A stretch of 6,211 nt of DNA. Source: Actinomycetota bacterium (GTDB lineage Bacteria; Actinomycetota; Actinomycetes; Actinomycetales; Microbacteriaceae). How positions within the stretch are numbered: position 1 is the first letter of the stretch; each line of letters starts with the position of its first letter. The DNA lies in assembly GCA_018895315.1 (NCBI GenBank), contig JAHIOK010000219.1:1-6211 (forward strand), written 5' to 3'. The notes beneath the pieces were generated by a model, which had not been told where the DNA came from, made no database searches, and was given only the letters and a program-made list of their open reading frames with translations. The position numbers and the translations under genes are program-made. Below, piece after piece: positions 1 to 6,211 of the stretch.

Positions 1-935
1 CGGCCGCGCAGGACGACGCTCTCGGTGTAGAGGTACTCGCCGGACCGCTGCACACCCGCGACGAGCTGACCGTCGGTGACCCCGGTGGCCACGAAAATCG
101 TGTTCTTGCCCTTCACGAGCTCTTCGGCCTCGTACACGTACCCATCGAGCTTCAGCCCGGAGTCGATCCCCTTCTGCTTCTCCTCGTCGTCGCGCGGCCA
201 GAGCCGTCCCTGGATGTGTCCGCCGAGCGCCTTGATCGCACACGCGGTGACAATGCCTTCGGGGCTTCCGCCCACGCCGACGCACATGTCGGTGCGGGCA
301 TTGTGCCGCGCCGCGTTGATCCCGCCGGCGACGTCACCATCGGACATCAGCCGCGTTCCCGCGCCCGCATCACGGATCTCCTGGATCAGCTGTTCGTGAC
401 GGGGACGGTGCAACACCGACACGACCATCTCGTCGATCGGCTTACCCAGCGCCTTCGCCAGGAGTCGGATGTTCTCGGCGATCGGCAGCCGAATATCGAC
501 GACGCCCACACCCTCGGGTCCGGTCACGAGCTTGTCCATGTAGAACACCGTCGATGCGTCGAGCATCGCGTTGTGGTCGGCGACCGCTATCACCGAGAGG
601 GCATTATTGCGGCCCGTGGCCGTCAGCGATGTGCCGTCGATGGGATCCACGGCGATGTCGCACTGCGGACCGCGGCCGTTGCCGACGTGCTCTCCGTTGA
701 AGAGCATGGGAGCGTTGTCCTTCTCACCCTCGCCGATGACGATCGTGCCATCGAAGCTCACTGTGGTGAGGAATGCGCGCATCGCATCGACGGCGGCACC
801 GTCAGCGGCTTCTTTCGCGCCGCGACCGATGAACGGCACAGCGCGGATCGCGGCGGCCTCTGTGGCCCGGACCAGTTCGAGTGCCAGGTTTCGGTCGGGA
901 TGCAGGGGACTCAAGTCCGCGGTCAGGCTCACCAT
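1..935 (-). CDS. glpX: Class II fructose-1,6-bisphosphatase GlpX (3' end beyond window)
   Basis: Hydrolyses fructose-1,6-bisphosphate to fructose-6-phosphate and phosphate, the committed step of gluconeogenesis, in the cytosol; this is the metal-dependent, lithium-sensitive type usual in Actinobacteria. The 311 codons present show IGEGEKD (residues 67-73), DPIDGT (97-102), SDGDVAGG (198-205) and GGSPEG (222-227). By spacing to E. coli GlpX, the expected metal ligands are Asp45, Glu69, Asp97 and Glu226, with Thr102 as the catalytic threonine of DPIDGT; all are present. The family is usually about 325-345 residues, so only a short C-terminal piece is missing at position 1. The ATG at 935-933 is chosen because a TAGGCT hexamer lies six bases upstream and no Shine-Dalgarno is visible, which suggests a leaderless mRNA; the next codon is GTG, so a start one codon later cannot be excluded. 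It is divergent from fba. The family call is very secure. Confidence 0.97.
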   Translation of the reverse strand, partial: MVSLTADLSPLHPDRNLALELVRATEAAAIRAVPFIGRGAKEAADGAAVDAMRAFLTTVSFDGTIVIGEGEKDNAPMLFNGEHVGNGRGPQCDIAVDPIDGTSLTATGRNNALSVIAVADHNAMLDASTVFYMDKLVTGPEGVGVVDIRLPIAENIRLLAKALGKPIDEMVVSVLHRPRHEQLIQEIRDAGAGTRLMSDGDVAGGINAARHNARTDMCVGVGGSPEGIVTACAIKALGGHIQGRLWPRDDEEKQKGIDSGLKLDGYVYEAEELVKGKNTIFVATGVTDGQLVAGVQRSGEYLYTESVVLRG

Positions 936-947
936 GTGTTCAGCCTA
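936..947 (-). promoter_or_regulatory. Predicted leaderless promoter -10 of glpX
   Basis: On the minus strand TAGGCT (947-942) is followed by GAACAC and then the glpX ATG. A TANNNT hexamer with six bases before +1 puts the transcript start on the A of the ATG. No convincing -35 hexamer is seen at 17-18 bp spacing, which is common for actinobacterial promoters. This is inferred from pattern only. Confidence 0.6.
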
Positions 948-1001
948 ACGACGCGGGTGCGGGGTGCTCCGGAGTCGAGCGGTCCATCGAGCGAAGGAAA
1001 G

Positions 1002-1014
1002 GCGAAAGTTTCGC
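1002..1014. promoter_or_regulatory. 13-bp perfect palindrome, candidate operator in glpX-fba divergent region
   Basis: GCGAAAGTTTCGC has perfect 6-base arms (GCGAAA and TTTCGC) around a central G. It is enclosed by an outer pair, CGAGCG at 988-993 and CGCTCG at 1014-1019, which shares one base with the inner palindrome. It lies 67 bp upstream of the glpX start and about 87 bp upstream of the predicted fba transcript start. The position suits a shared regulator of the two divergent genes. No known operator consensus was recognised, so the role is a guess. Confidence 0.35.
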
Positions 1015-1088
1015 GCTCGTCATGGCCGCCCGATCGGATGCCATGCGTGCGGACGCGAGCAGATGCGTCACCGCACCGCTGCCTTCGC

Positions 1089-1094
1089 TAAAGT
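1089..1094 (+). promoter_or_regulatory. Predicted -10 element of fba
   Basis: TAAAGT fits the TANNNT form of a housekeeping -10 element. It would start the transcript near 1101 and leave a leader of about 28 bases containing the Shine-Dalgarno. The region around 1064-1071 holds TGCGTCAC, only a weak -35 match. Confidence 0.45.
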
Positions 1095-1116
1095 GACCAT
1101 CAAGCGCCCCCCGATC

Positions 1117-1122
1117 AAGGAG
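1117..1122 (+). promoter_or_regulatory. Ribosome binding site of fba (decides start)
   Basis: AAGGAG ends six bases before the ATG at 1129. The open frame continues upstream, with an in-frame GTG at 1093 among other possible starts, but only the 1129 start has a proper Shine-Dalgarno and agrees with the usual N-terminus of the aldolase family. Confidence 0.85.
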
Positions 1123-1128
1123 CAGGAC

Positions 1129-2157
<1,029 letters not shown>

Positions 2158-2166
2158 CGCTCCGCA

Positions 2167-2715
2167 CTACTCGGGGTCGCGGTACCCGTCGAGCAGACCG
2201 GCAGCACCGTCCGGACGTGACAGCACGTCGATCTCATCGCCCGCCCGGAGGAACCCGCCGCGCACGACGCGCAGGTACGGCCCCAGGCGTCGCTCGTTCG
2301 AGAATCGCTTCACCCAGCCCCGCTGCTCCGCTCCGCCGACCCGGCGGGCGAAGGTCTGACAGGGTGTGCGCGGCATTGTCACCTCGACGACGACCCGGTC
2401 ACCGATCGCCCATCGCTCGCCGATCACAGCGGCGTTCACATCGATACCTTCGGTGCGAAGGTTCTCGCCGAACCAGCCAGGAGCGAGTTCACGGGCAAGC
2501 TCCGCTTCCCAGTACTCGGCATCCTCCGCCGCGTAGGCATAGAGCGCCTTGTCGAGGCCGCCATGATGCTTCCGATCGACTTGGACGTCACCGCGCACGC
2601 CGTAGGGACCGACCCGGACCTGGCCGGAGACCGGTCTCTTGTCGATCGCCGTGACTCCATTTCCGGAGTCGGGTCTGAGCTGATGCACGACACAGACGGC
2701 GACCAGATGAGGCAT
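2167..2715 (-). CDS. MOSC-domain protein, YiiM-like
   Basis: The 182-residue product looks like a stand-alone MOSC (molybdenum cofactor sulfurase C-terminal) domain. Visible family features are the basic/His segment DRKHHGGLDKALYAY (47-61), GWFGENL (80-86), and the conserved cysteine Cys119 in MPRTPCQTF (114-122), followed by a beta-rich C-terminus with GGFLRAGDEI (153-162). The closest named relative by motif is E. coli YiiM, linked to a molybdenum-cofactor-dependent detoxification of N-hydroxylated bases such as 6-hydroxylaminopurine. MOSC domains are thought to carry sulfur, or to bind cofactor, through this cysteine. The exact substrate here is unknown. The protein has no signal peptide or membrane segment. 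The ATG at 2715-2713 is supported by TAGACT placed six bases upstream, a leaderless arrangement. It lies downstream of the ispH pair on the same strand but probably has its own promoter. Confidence 0.88.
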   Translation of the reverse strand: MPHLVAVCVVHQLRPDSGNGVTAIDKRPVSGQVRVGPYGVRGDVQVDRKHHGGLDKALYAYAAEDAEYWEAELARELAPGWFGENLRTEGIDVNAAVIGERWAIGDRVVVEVTMPRTPCQTFARRVGGAEQRGWVKRFSNERRLGPYLRVVRGGFLRAGDEIDVLSRPDGAAGLLDGYRDPE

Positions 2716-2727
2716 CGGATCAGTCTA
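2716..2727 (-). promoter_or_regulatory. Predicted leaderless promoter -10 of MOSC gene
   Basis: On the minus strand TAGACT (2727-2722) is followed by GATCCG and the ATG. The spacing is identical to that at glpX. No Shine-Dalgarno is present in the 20 bases before the start. No TTGACA-like -35 is clear. Confidence 0.6.
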
Positions 2728-2740
2728 CGAGTCGCGGCAT

Positions 2741-2768
2741 CCGCCGACGGCGGTGACGTCCCCCGTCA
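2741..2768. repeat. Two adjacent short inverted repeats between the DUF6264-like and MOSC genes
   Basis: CCGCC-GAC-GGCGG (2741-2753) is directly followed by TGACG-TCCCC-CGTCA (2754-2768), both with perfect 5-base arms. The second includes the stop codon of the membrane-protein gene. The first covers the expected -35 zone of the MOSC promoter. They could be a weak terminator for the ispH operon (no T-tract is seen) or a regulator site. In such GC-rich DNA they could also be chance. Confidence 0.3.
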
Positions 2769-3356
2769 GCCCAGTCGGCTGATATAGGCCGCAATCGCCG
2801 GGTCGCCCATCAACGGAACGACGAGACACAGCGTGAGCGCCGTGTAGGCCACGACGGCCCCGACGATCGGCACCCACCAGGCACGCCGACCTTTTGCCAA
2901 CCGACGCCATGAGAGCAGAGCGGTGAGCATCCATACGGCACCGAAGAGCACCGCGCCGATGATGGCCCACTGCTGGCCCTGCGCGATGTTCGTGAAGGTG
3001 CCGGGAATCTGGACGGTTGCCATCCAGGTCGTGGCGAACCCGGTGAAATCGGCGAGCTGAACCGCCGACGTGATCACGGTGAAGAGCCCGTAGCCGAGGA
3101 GGATTCCGGTGACCAGGCGGTCGACCCGGGGATTGCGTGGACGCGCCGGCGCTGAGGCGGGGGCGACCATCGGCGAGGTGACGCCGCGCGTCACTGCACC
3201 GGTGGCCTCGCCATAACTCGGAGTGGCCTGCACCGACACTCCGGCATCGAGAGCGGCCGAAACATCCGGGGCCTGGATGCGCGCGCGCTGTTCCTCGGGA
3301 GTGGCGTACTCGCCGTACTCCGGCCGCGGTCGGGGGTCGATCGGTGCGTCGGTCAC
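2766..3356 (-). CDS. Three-helix membrane protein, DUF6264-like, unknown function
   Basis: The 196-residue product has a polar, proline-rich N-terminal half (about 1-78) containing [15 protein letters not shown] (13-27), which I associate with the DUF6264 family of Microbacteriaceae. Three predicted membrane segments follow at about 81-101, 130-150 and 160-183, ending in a short tail. No signal peptide, catalytic motif or cysteine pair is visible. The GTG start at 3356 overlaps the ispH stop by four bases (GTGA), so translation is probably coupled to ispH and both genes share a transcript. No function is known and none should be assumed from ispH, although a membrane role alongside isoprenoid synthesis is conceivable. 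The coding call is secure; the family name comes from memory of the N-terminal motif and is moderately sure. Confidence 0.87.
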   Translation of the reverse strand: MTDAPIDPRPRPEYGEYATPEEQRARIQAPDVSAALDAGVSVQATPSYGEATGAVTRGVTSPMVAPASAPARPRNPRVDRLVTGILLGYGLFTVITSAVQLADFTGFATTWMATVQIPGTFTNIAQGQQWAIIGAVLFGAVWMLTALLSWRRLAKGRRAWWVPIVGAVVAYTALTLCLVVPLMGDPAIAAYISRLG

Positions 3357-4414
3357 GAGCGGTCCCGTCCGCCGAGTGCGCGGTCATCGCGCTTGCCCGA
3401 GGAGTCATGGCGCAATTCCTTGGGCAGCGAGAAGATCAGATCCTCTTCAGCTGTCTTCACTTCTTCGACGTCTCGGTAGCCGGCACCGGCGAGTTCGGCC
3501 AGCACCTCCGCCACCAGAACCTCGGGCACGGAGGCTCCACTGGTCACGCCCACGGTGGAGACGCCCGCGAGCCACTCCTGCTTGACCTCGTCGACGTAGT
3601 CCACGCGATACGCAGCCTTGGCTCCGTGCTCCAGCGCGACCTCCACGAGGCGCACGCTGTTCGACGAATTCGCCGAGCCCACGACGATCACCAGGTCGGC
3701 ATCCTTTGCGACCTTCTTGATCGCCACCTGACGGTTCTGGGTCGCGTAGCAGATGTCATCCGACGGGGGATCCTGCAGCTCGGGGAAGCGCACCCGCAGT
3801 CGCCGCACGGTGTCCATGGTCTCGTCGACCGAGAGCGTCGTCTGTGAGAGCCACACCACCTTGGACGGGTCGCGCACCTCCACGACGTCGGCATGCTCGG
3901 GAGAGTTCACGATCGTGACGTGCTCGGGCGCCTCGCCGGCGGTGCCTTCCACCTCTTCATGGCCTTCGTGGCCGATCAGCAGAATCTCGAAGTCATCCCG
4001 CGCGAAACGCACCGCCTCGCGGTGAACCTTCGTCACGAGCGGGCAGGTGGCATCGATCGCCTGAAGTCCGCGATCGGCTGCGGCGGCAACGACCGCGGGA
4101 GACACGCCGTGCGCGCTGAAGACGACGTGGGCGCCGGACGGCACCTCATCGACTTCGTCGACGAAGATCGCCCCGAGGGCTTCGAGCTCGGTCACGACGT
4201 GGATGTTGTGCACGATCTGCTTGCGCACGTAGACCGGGGCGCCGTAACGCTCCAACGCCTTCTCGACGGCGACGACGGCACGGTCGACCCCCGCGCAGTA
4301 CCCGCGGGGCGCTGCCAGCAGCACCCTCTTCTGTCCGTCCACCGCGATATCCTGGAGACGCCCGCGCCGCCCGGGGATTCGGGGCACGGGCAATTGAACG
4401 GTGGATGTGCTCAC
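3353..4414 (-). CDS. ispH: 4-hydroxy-3-methylbut-2-enyl diphosphate reductase IspH
   Basis: Last enzyme of the MEP (non-mevalonate) pathway: a cytosolic iron-sulfur enzyme that reduces HMBPP to isopentenyl and dimethylallyl diphosphate. The 353-residue product carries the three cluster cysteines: Cys40 in [12 protein letters not shown], Cys124 in [10 protein letters not shown] and Cys222 in ICYATQNRQ. Also present are His69 and His152, the catalytic glutamate Glu154 in [11 protein letters not shown], and substrate-contact motifs GSANSSNS (246-253) and TSGASVPE (291-298), in the order seen in E. coli IspH. About 30 residues precede the conserved [11 protein letters not shown], longer than in E. 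coli but ordinary for actinobacteria. The C-terminal tail (about 336-353) is polar and charged. The GTG at 4414-4412 is chosen because TAGAAT sits exactly six bases upstream, suggesting leaderless translation from GTG. It is first in an operon with the DUF6264-like gene and divergent from xseA. Confidence 0.97.
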   Translation of the reverse strand: MSTSTVQLPVPRIPGRRGRLQDIAVDGQKRVLLAAPRGYCAGVDRAVVAVEKALERYGAPVYVRKQIVHNIHVVTELEALGAIFVDEVDEVPSGAHVVFSAHGVSPAVVAAAADRGLQAIDATCPLVTKVHREAVRFARDDFEILLIGHEGHEEVEGTAGEAPEHVTIVNSPEHADVVEVRDPSKVVWLSQTTLSVDETMDTVRRLRVRFPELQDPPSDDICYATQNRQVAIKKVAKDADLVIVVGSANSSNSVRLVEVALEHGAKAAYRVDYVDEVKQEWLAGVSTVGVTSGASVPEVLVAEVLAELAGAGYRDVEEVKTAEEDLIFSLPKELRHDSSGKRDDRALGGRDRS

Positions 4415-4426
4415 CTCTTGATTCTA
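4415..4426 (-). promoter_or_regulatory. Predicted leaderless promoter -10 of ispH
   Basis: On the minus strand TAGAAT (4426-4421), the best -10 match in the window, is followed by CAAGAG and then the GTG start. AAGAG resembles a Shine-Dalgarno but abuts the start codon, too close to work as one. The transcript is therefore predicted to begin at the GTG. Confidence 0.65.
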
Positions 4427-4471
4427 CGGGCGAGGGTCTGTGCGCCGGCCGAGTCCGCGACCGCGACACAG

Positions 4472-4477
4472 AAGGAG
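4472..4477 (+). promoter_or_regulatory. Ribosome binding site of xseA (decides start)
   Basis: AAGGAG lies four bases before the ATG at 4482, a slightly short spacing. It fixes this start over others in the open frame upstream, which reaches back to 4440. No clear -10 was found for xseA in the 67-bp gap to ispH. Confidence 0.8.
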
Positions 4478-4481
4478 TGCA

Positions 4482-5792
4482 ATGACGACCTTCGAATCCG
4501 CGCCTGTGGCCGGCGAAGCGCCGCCCCCCGACTCGGTGTCACCGCGGGATTCCAGCGCTCAGGCCCCGACCTCGGTGTCGCGACTGAACGAGACGATCCG
4601 CGGCTTCGTGGAGAAGTGGGGTTCGGTCTGGGTCGAGGGCGAGATCACGTCGTGGAACGTCCGCGGTGGCAACGTCTTCGGGCGCCTCAAAGATCCCACC
4701 GGCGATGCGACCATCTCGTTTCGCCTGTGGTCTAAGACGCTGCAGCGCCTCCCCGACGATCTGAAGCTCGGCGATCGCGTCATCGCGTGCGTCAAAGCCG
4801 ACTACTTCGTCAAGGTCGGCGACTTCAGCTTCACCGTTTCCGCGATGCGTCACGTCGGCCTCGGCGACCAGCTCGAGCGGCTCGAGAATCTGCGCCGCCA
4901 GCTGCGGAGCGAGGGCCTGTTCGATCCGGCGAGAAAGCAGCGCCTGCCTTTCCTGCCGCGCTGCATCGGACTGATCACCGGTGAGCGGTCGGATGCCGAG
5001 AAAGACGTCCTCCGCAATGCCGAGCTGCGCTGGCCCCACGTGCGGTTCCGCACGATCCACGCGGCAGTGCAGGGCGAACGCTGCGTGCCCGAGACGCTCG
5101 CGGCGCTGACGGCGCTGGATGCCGACCCCGAGGTGGACGTCATCATCATCGCCCGCGGCGGTGGCGATCCGCAGACCCTCCTCGGTTTCAGCGACGAGCG
5201 ATTGCTCCGGGCAGTGGCTGCCGTATCCACTCCGGTCGTGAGTGCCATCGGCCATGAGAACGACCACCCGCTGCTCGACGATGTCGCCGATCTGCGCGCA
5301 TCCACACCGACCGATGCCGCCAAGCGTGTCGTCCCCGATGTGTCGGAGCAGCGCGCGCTCGTGGGGCAGCTTCGGTCGCGGCTCACGATGCGCCTCACCC
5401 AGCGCGTGTCGCACGACATCGCACAGCTCGAACAGCTGCGTTCCCGCCCCTCGCTGCGGGCGCCCGAAACGATGCTGACCTCACGCGCCCAGGAGGTGTG
5501 GCTGCTGGCGGCACGCTCACGCGATCTGATCGATCGGGCCTTTCACGCCGAGGCGCGGCGAGCGGGTGAGTTGCGAGCTTCCCTGCGTGCGCTCTCGCCC
5601 GGCGCAACACTGGCCCGCGGGTACGCGATCGCACATCTCGCCGGTGGTCTCATCGTGCGCGATGCCGCCCAGGCTCCGGCCGGCACGTCGCTCCTGGTCA
5701 CTGTCGATCGCGGCTCGATCGCGGCGACCTCGGAGGGCGAACGGGTCGAAACCGATGCGCCGAAGACCGGAGCGTCGGAGGCGCAGAACTAA
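4482..5792 (+). CDS. xseA: Exonuclease VII large subunit XseA
   Basis: Catalytic subunit of exonuclease VII, which degrades single-stranded DNA from both ends in DNA repair. The 436-residue product has a poorly conserved Pro/Ser-rich N-terminus (1-30), an OB-fold DNA-binding domain (about 31-122, with VWVEGEITSW at 49-58) and the catalytic domain (about 145-420). Conserved catalytic-domain elements are ITGERSDAEKDVL (165-177), DVIIIARGGG (219-228), GHENDHPLLDDVADLRASTP (257-276) and LARGYAI (377-383). Asp175, Arg225, His258 and Asp261 line up, with a constant 20-residue shift, with residues I recall as essential in E. coli XseA (Asp155, Arg205, His238, Asp241). A helical, charged stretch at about 288-370 fits the coiled-coil arm that holds XseB. 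It is first gene of a cluster with xseB (9-bp gap) and divergent from ispH. Confidence 0.97.
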   Translation: MTTFESAPVAGEAPPPDSVSPRDSSAQAPTSVSRLNETIRGFVEKWGSVWVEGEITSWNVRGGNVFGRLKDPTGDATISFRLWSKTLQRLPDDLKLGDRVIACVKADYFVKVGDFSFTVSAMRHVGLGDQLERLENLRRQLRSEGLFDPARKQRLPFLPRCIGLITGERSDAEKDVLRNAELRWPHVRFRTIHAAVQGERCVPETLAALTALDADPEVDVIIIARGGGDPQTLLGFSDERLLRAVAAVSTPVVSAIGHENDHPLLDDVADLRASTPTDAAKRVVPDVSEQRALVGQLRSRLTMRLTQRVSHDIAQLEQLRSRPSLRAPETMLTSRAQEVWLLAARSRDLIDRAFHAEARRAGELRASLRALSPGATLARGYAIAHLAGGLIVRDAAQAPAGTSLLVTVDRGSIAATSEGERVETDAPKTGASEAQN

Positions 5793-5801
5793 GATGGATG
5801 C
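5790..5801 (+). promoter_or_regulatory. Predicted internal leaderless promoter -10 of xseB
   Basis: TAAGAT (5790-5795) begins with the TAA stop codon of xseA and is followed by six bases and then the xseB ATG at 5802. This is the same geometry as at glpX, the MOSC gene and ispH. No Shine-Dalgarno is close enough to serve xseB: the nearest GGAG (5777-5780) ends 21 bases upstream. Because the TAA is needed as a stop anyway, a chance match is easier here than at the other sites. Confidence 0.45.
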
Positions 5802-6035
5802 ATGACCGCGTCGACTGAGCCGGATGTCGCGACTCTCTCGTTCGAGCAGGCCCGCGACGAGCTGGTGCGCGTTGTTGCCGAACTCGAACAGGGTGCGCCG
5901 ACACTCGAGCACTCGCTGTCGCTCTGGGAGCGTGGCGAAGCACTCGCCGCACGCTGCGACGAGTGGCTGGTCGGTGCCAGACGACGCCTCGACGAGGCGC
6001 GGCCGGCGGCAGACACCCCGGGCGCGGCGCGCTGA
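5802..6035 (+). CDS. xseB: Exonuclease VII small subunit XseB
   Basis: Non-catalytic small subunit of exonuclease VII; several copies bind each XseA. The 77-residue product fits the family's usual size of about 70-90 residues and its helical-hairpin pattern: [20 protein letters not shown] (12-31) for the first helix, [15 protein letters not shown] (34-48) as the family hallmark, then [16 protein letters not shown] (51-66). The last 11 residues are a Pro/Ala-rich tail. It follows xseA by 9 bp and its stop overlaps the next ATG (TGATG). The sequence around the start has three ATGs in three frames (5794, 5798, 5802); only 5802 opens the XseB frame. Translation is either coupled to xseA or starts on a leaderless transcript from the TAAGAT hexamer. 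Confidence 0.95.
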   Translation: MTASTEPDVATLSFEQARDELVRVVAELEQGAPTLEHSLSLWERGEALAARCDEWLVGARRRLDEARPAADTPGAAR

Positions 6036-6211
6036 TGGCCGGACGCATCGTCGCTGAACTCGGTAGGCCAGAGACACCGGATGAGACCGCCGCCCGCAAA
6101 GCGGAGTCCTCCCGGGTGTACCGGTCGAGTCAGACCACCCGCAACCTCGTCGCCGCGCTGCTGGCGACCCTCGGCGTCGTCCTCGTCATCGTCTTCGCGG
6201 TCCCGCGCGGC
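6035..6211 (+). CDS. DUF4245-like membrane-anchored protein (3' end beyond window)
   Basis: The first 59 codons are present and run off the window edge. The N-terminus is a charged cytoplasmic stretch (1-36, with RIVAELGRPETPDETAARKA at 4-23), followed by one membrane segment at about 38-55. This matches the start of actinobacterial DUF4245 proteins as I remember them: a single N-terminal anchor with an extracytoplasmic domain, function unknown. The ATG overlaps the xseB stop by one base (TGATG), which points to translational coupling and membership of the xseAB operon. In other actinobacteria a gene of this family is often found near xseAB and glpX, in keeping with the neighbourhood here, although glpX lies at the far end of this window on the other strand. 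Confidence 0.85.
   Translation, partial: MAGRIVAELGRPETPDETAARKAESSRVYRSSQTTRNLVAALLATLGVVLVIVFAVPRG

Noticed and set aside
216..1091. Long plus-strand open frame (291 codons) opposite glpX
   Set aside because: It is antisense to an unmistakable glpX; the translation is Arg/His/Asp-rich with no family resemblance, typical of antisense frames in GC-rich genes.
1093..1095. Alternative in-frame GTG start for fba, upstream of 1129
   Set aside because: It overlaps the predicted -10 hexamer and lacks a Shine-Dalgarno, while 1129 has AAGGAG at good spacing and the expected family N-terminus.
4419..4424. TTGATT as a possible plus-strand -35 for xseA
   Set aside because: No TANNNT occurs 16-19 bp downstream, and the bases overlap the minus-strand -10 and leader-less start of ispH.
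3893..4735. Plus-strand open frame (280 codons) spanning ispH and the start of xseA
   Set aside because: It crosses two well-supported genes and their divergent promoter region in a non-coding frame.
4539..5414. Long minus-strand open frame (291 codons) opposite xseA
   Set aside because: xseA is fully supported by its catalytic motifs; the antisense translation resembles no family and has no plausible start signal.

Overview
This is a high-GC, gene-dense chromosomal segment from an actinobacterium. The protein sequences point to Microbacteriaceae, most likely Microbacterium or a close relative: an actinobacterial-type IspH and XseA, a class IIA fructose-bisphosphate aldolase, and two small membrane proteins resembling the DUF6264 and DUF4245 families of that group. 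I see eight protein-coding genes (six complete, two cut by the window edges). I found no RNA genes, mobile elements, CRISPR arrays or clear terminators.

Layout. Positions 1-935 (minus) hold the 5' part of glpX, class II fructose-1,6-bisphosphatase. A 193-bp divergent region (936-1128) separates it from fba (1129-2157, plus), class II fructose-bisphosphate aldolase. fba converges on a YiiM-like MOSC-domain gene (2167-2715, minus) with a 9-bp gap. Upstream of that on the same strand is the pair ispH (3353-4414) and a three-helix membrane protein (2766-3356), overlapping by 4 bp. A 67-bp divergent region leads to the plus-strand cluster xseA (4482-5792), xseB (5802-6035) and a partial DUF4245-like gene (6035 to the edge).

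Function. glpX and fba catalyse adjacent steps around fructose-1,6-bisphosphate: FBPase is gluconeogenic and aldolase is reversible. They are read divergently from one region that contains a perfect 13-bp palindrome. ispH makes the final products of the MEP isoprenoid pathway. xseA and xseB encode the two subunits of exonuclease VII. The MOSC protein probably handles a sulfur or molybdenum-cofactor-linked detoxification, by family only. The two membrane proteins have no known function.

The genes are ordinary housekeeping genes and I do not see an undescribed multi-gene system. The most notable signal is regulatory: four of the eight genes (glpX, the MOSC gene, ispH, xseB) have a TANNNT hexamer exactly six bases before the start codon. 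That is the spacing expected for leaderless transcripts beginning at the start codon. At xseB this hexamer includes the xseA stop codon, which suggests a separate promoter for the small subunit. By contrast fba and xseA have conventional Shine-Dalgarno sequences.
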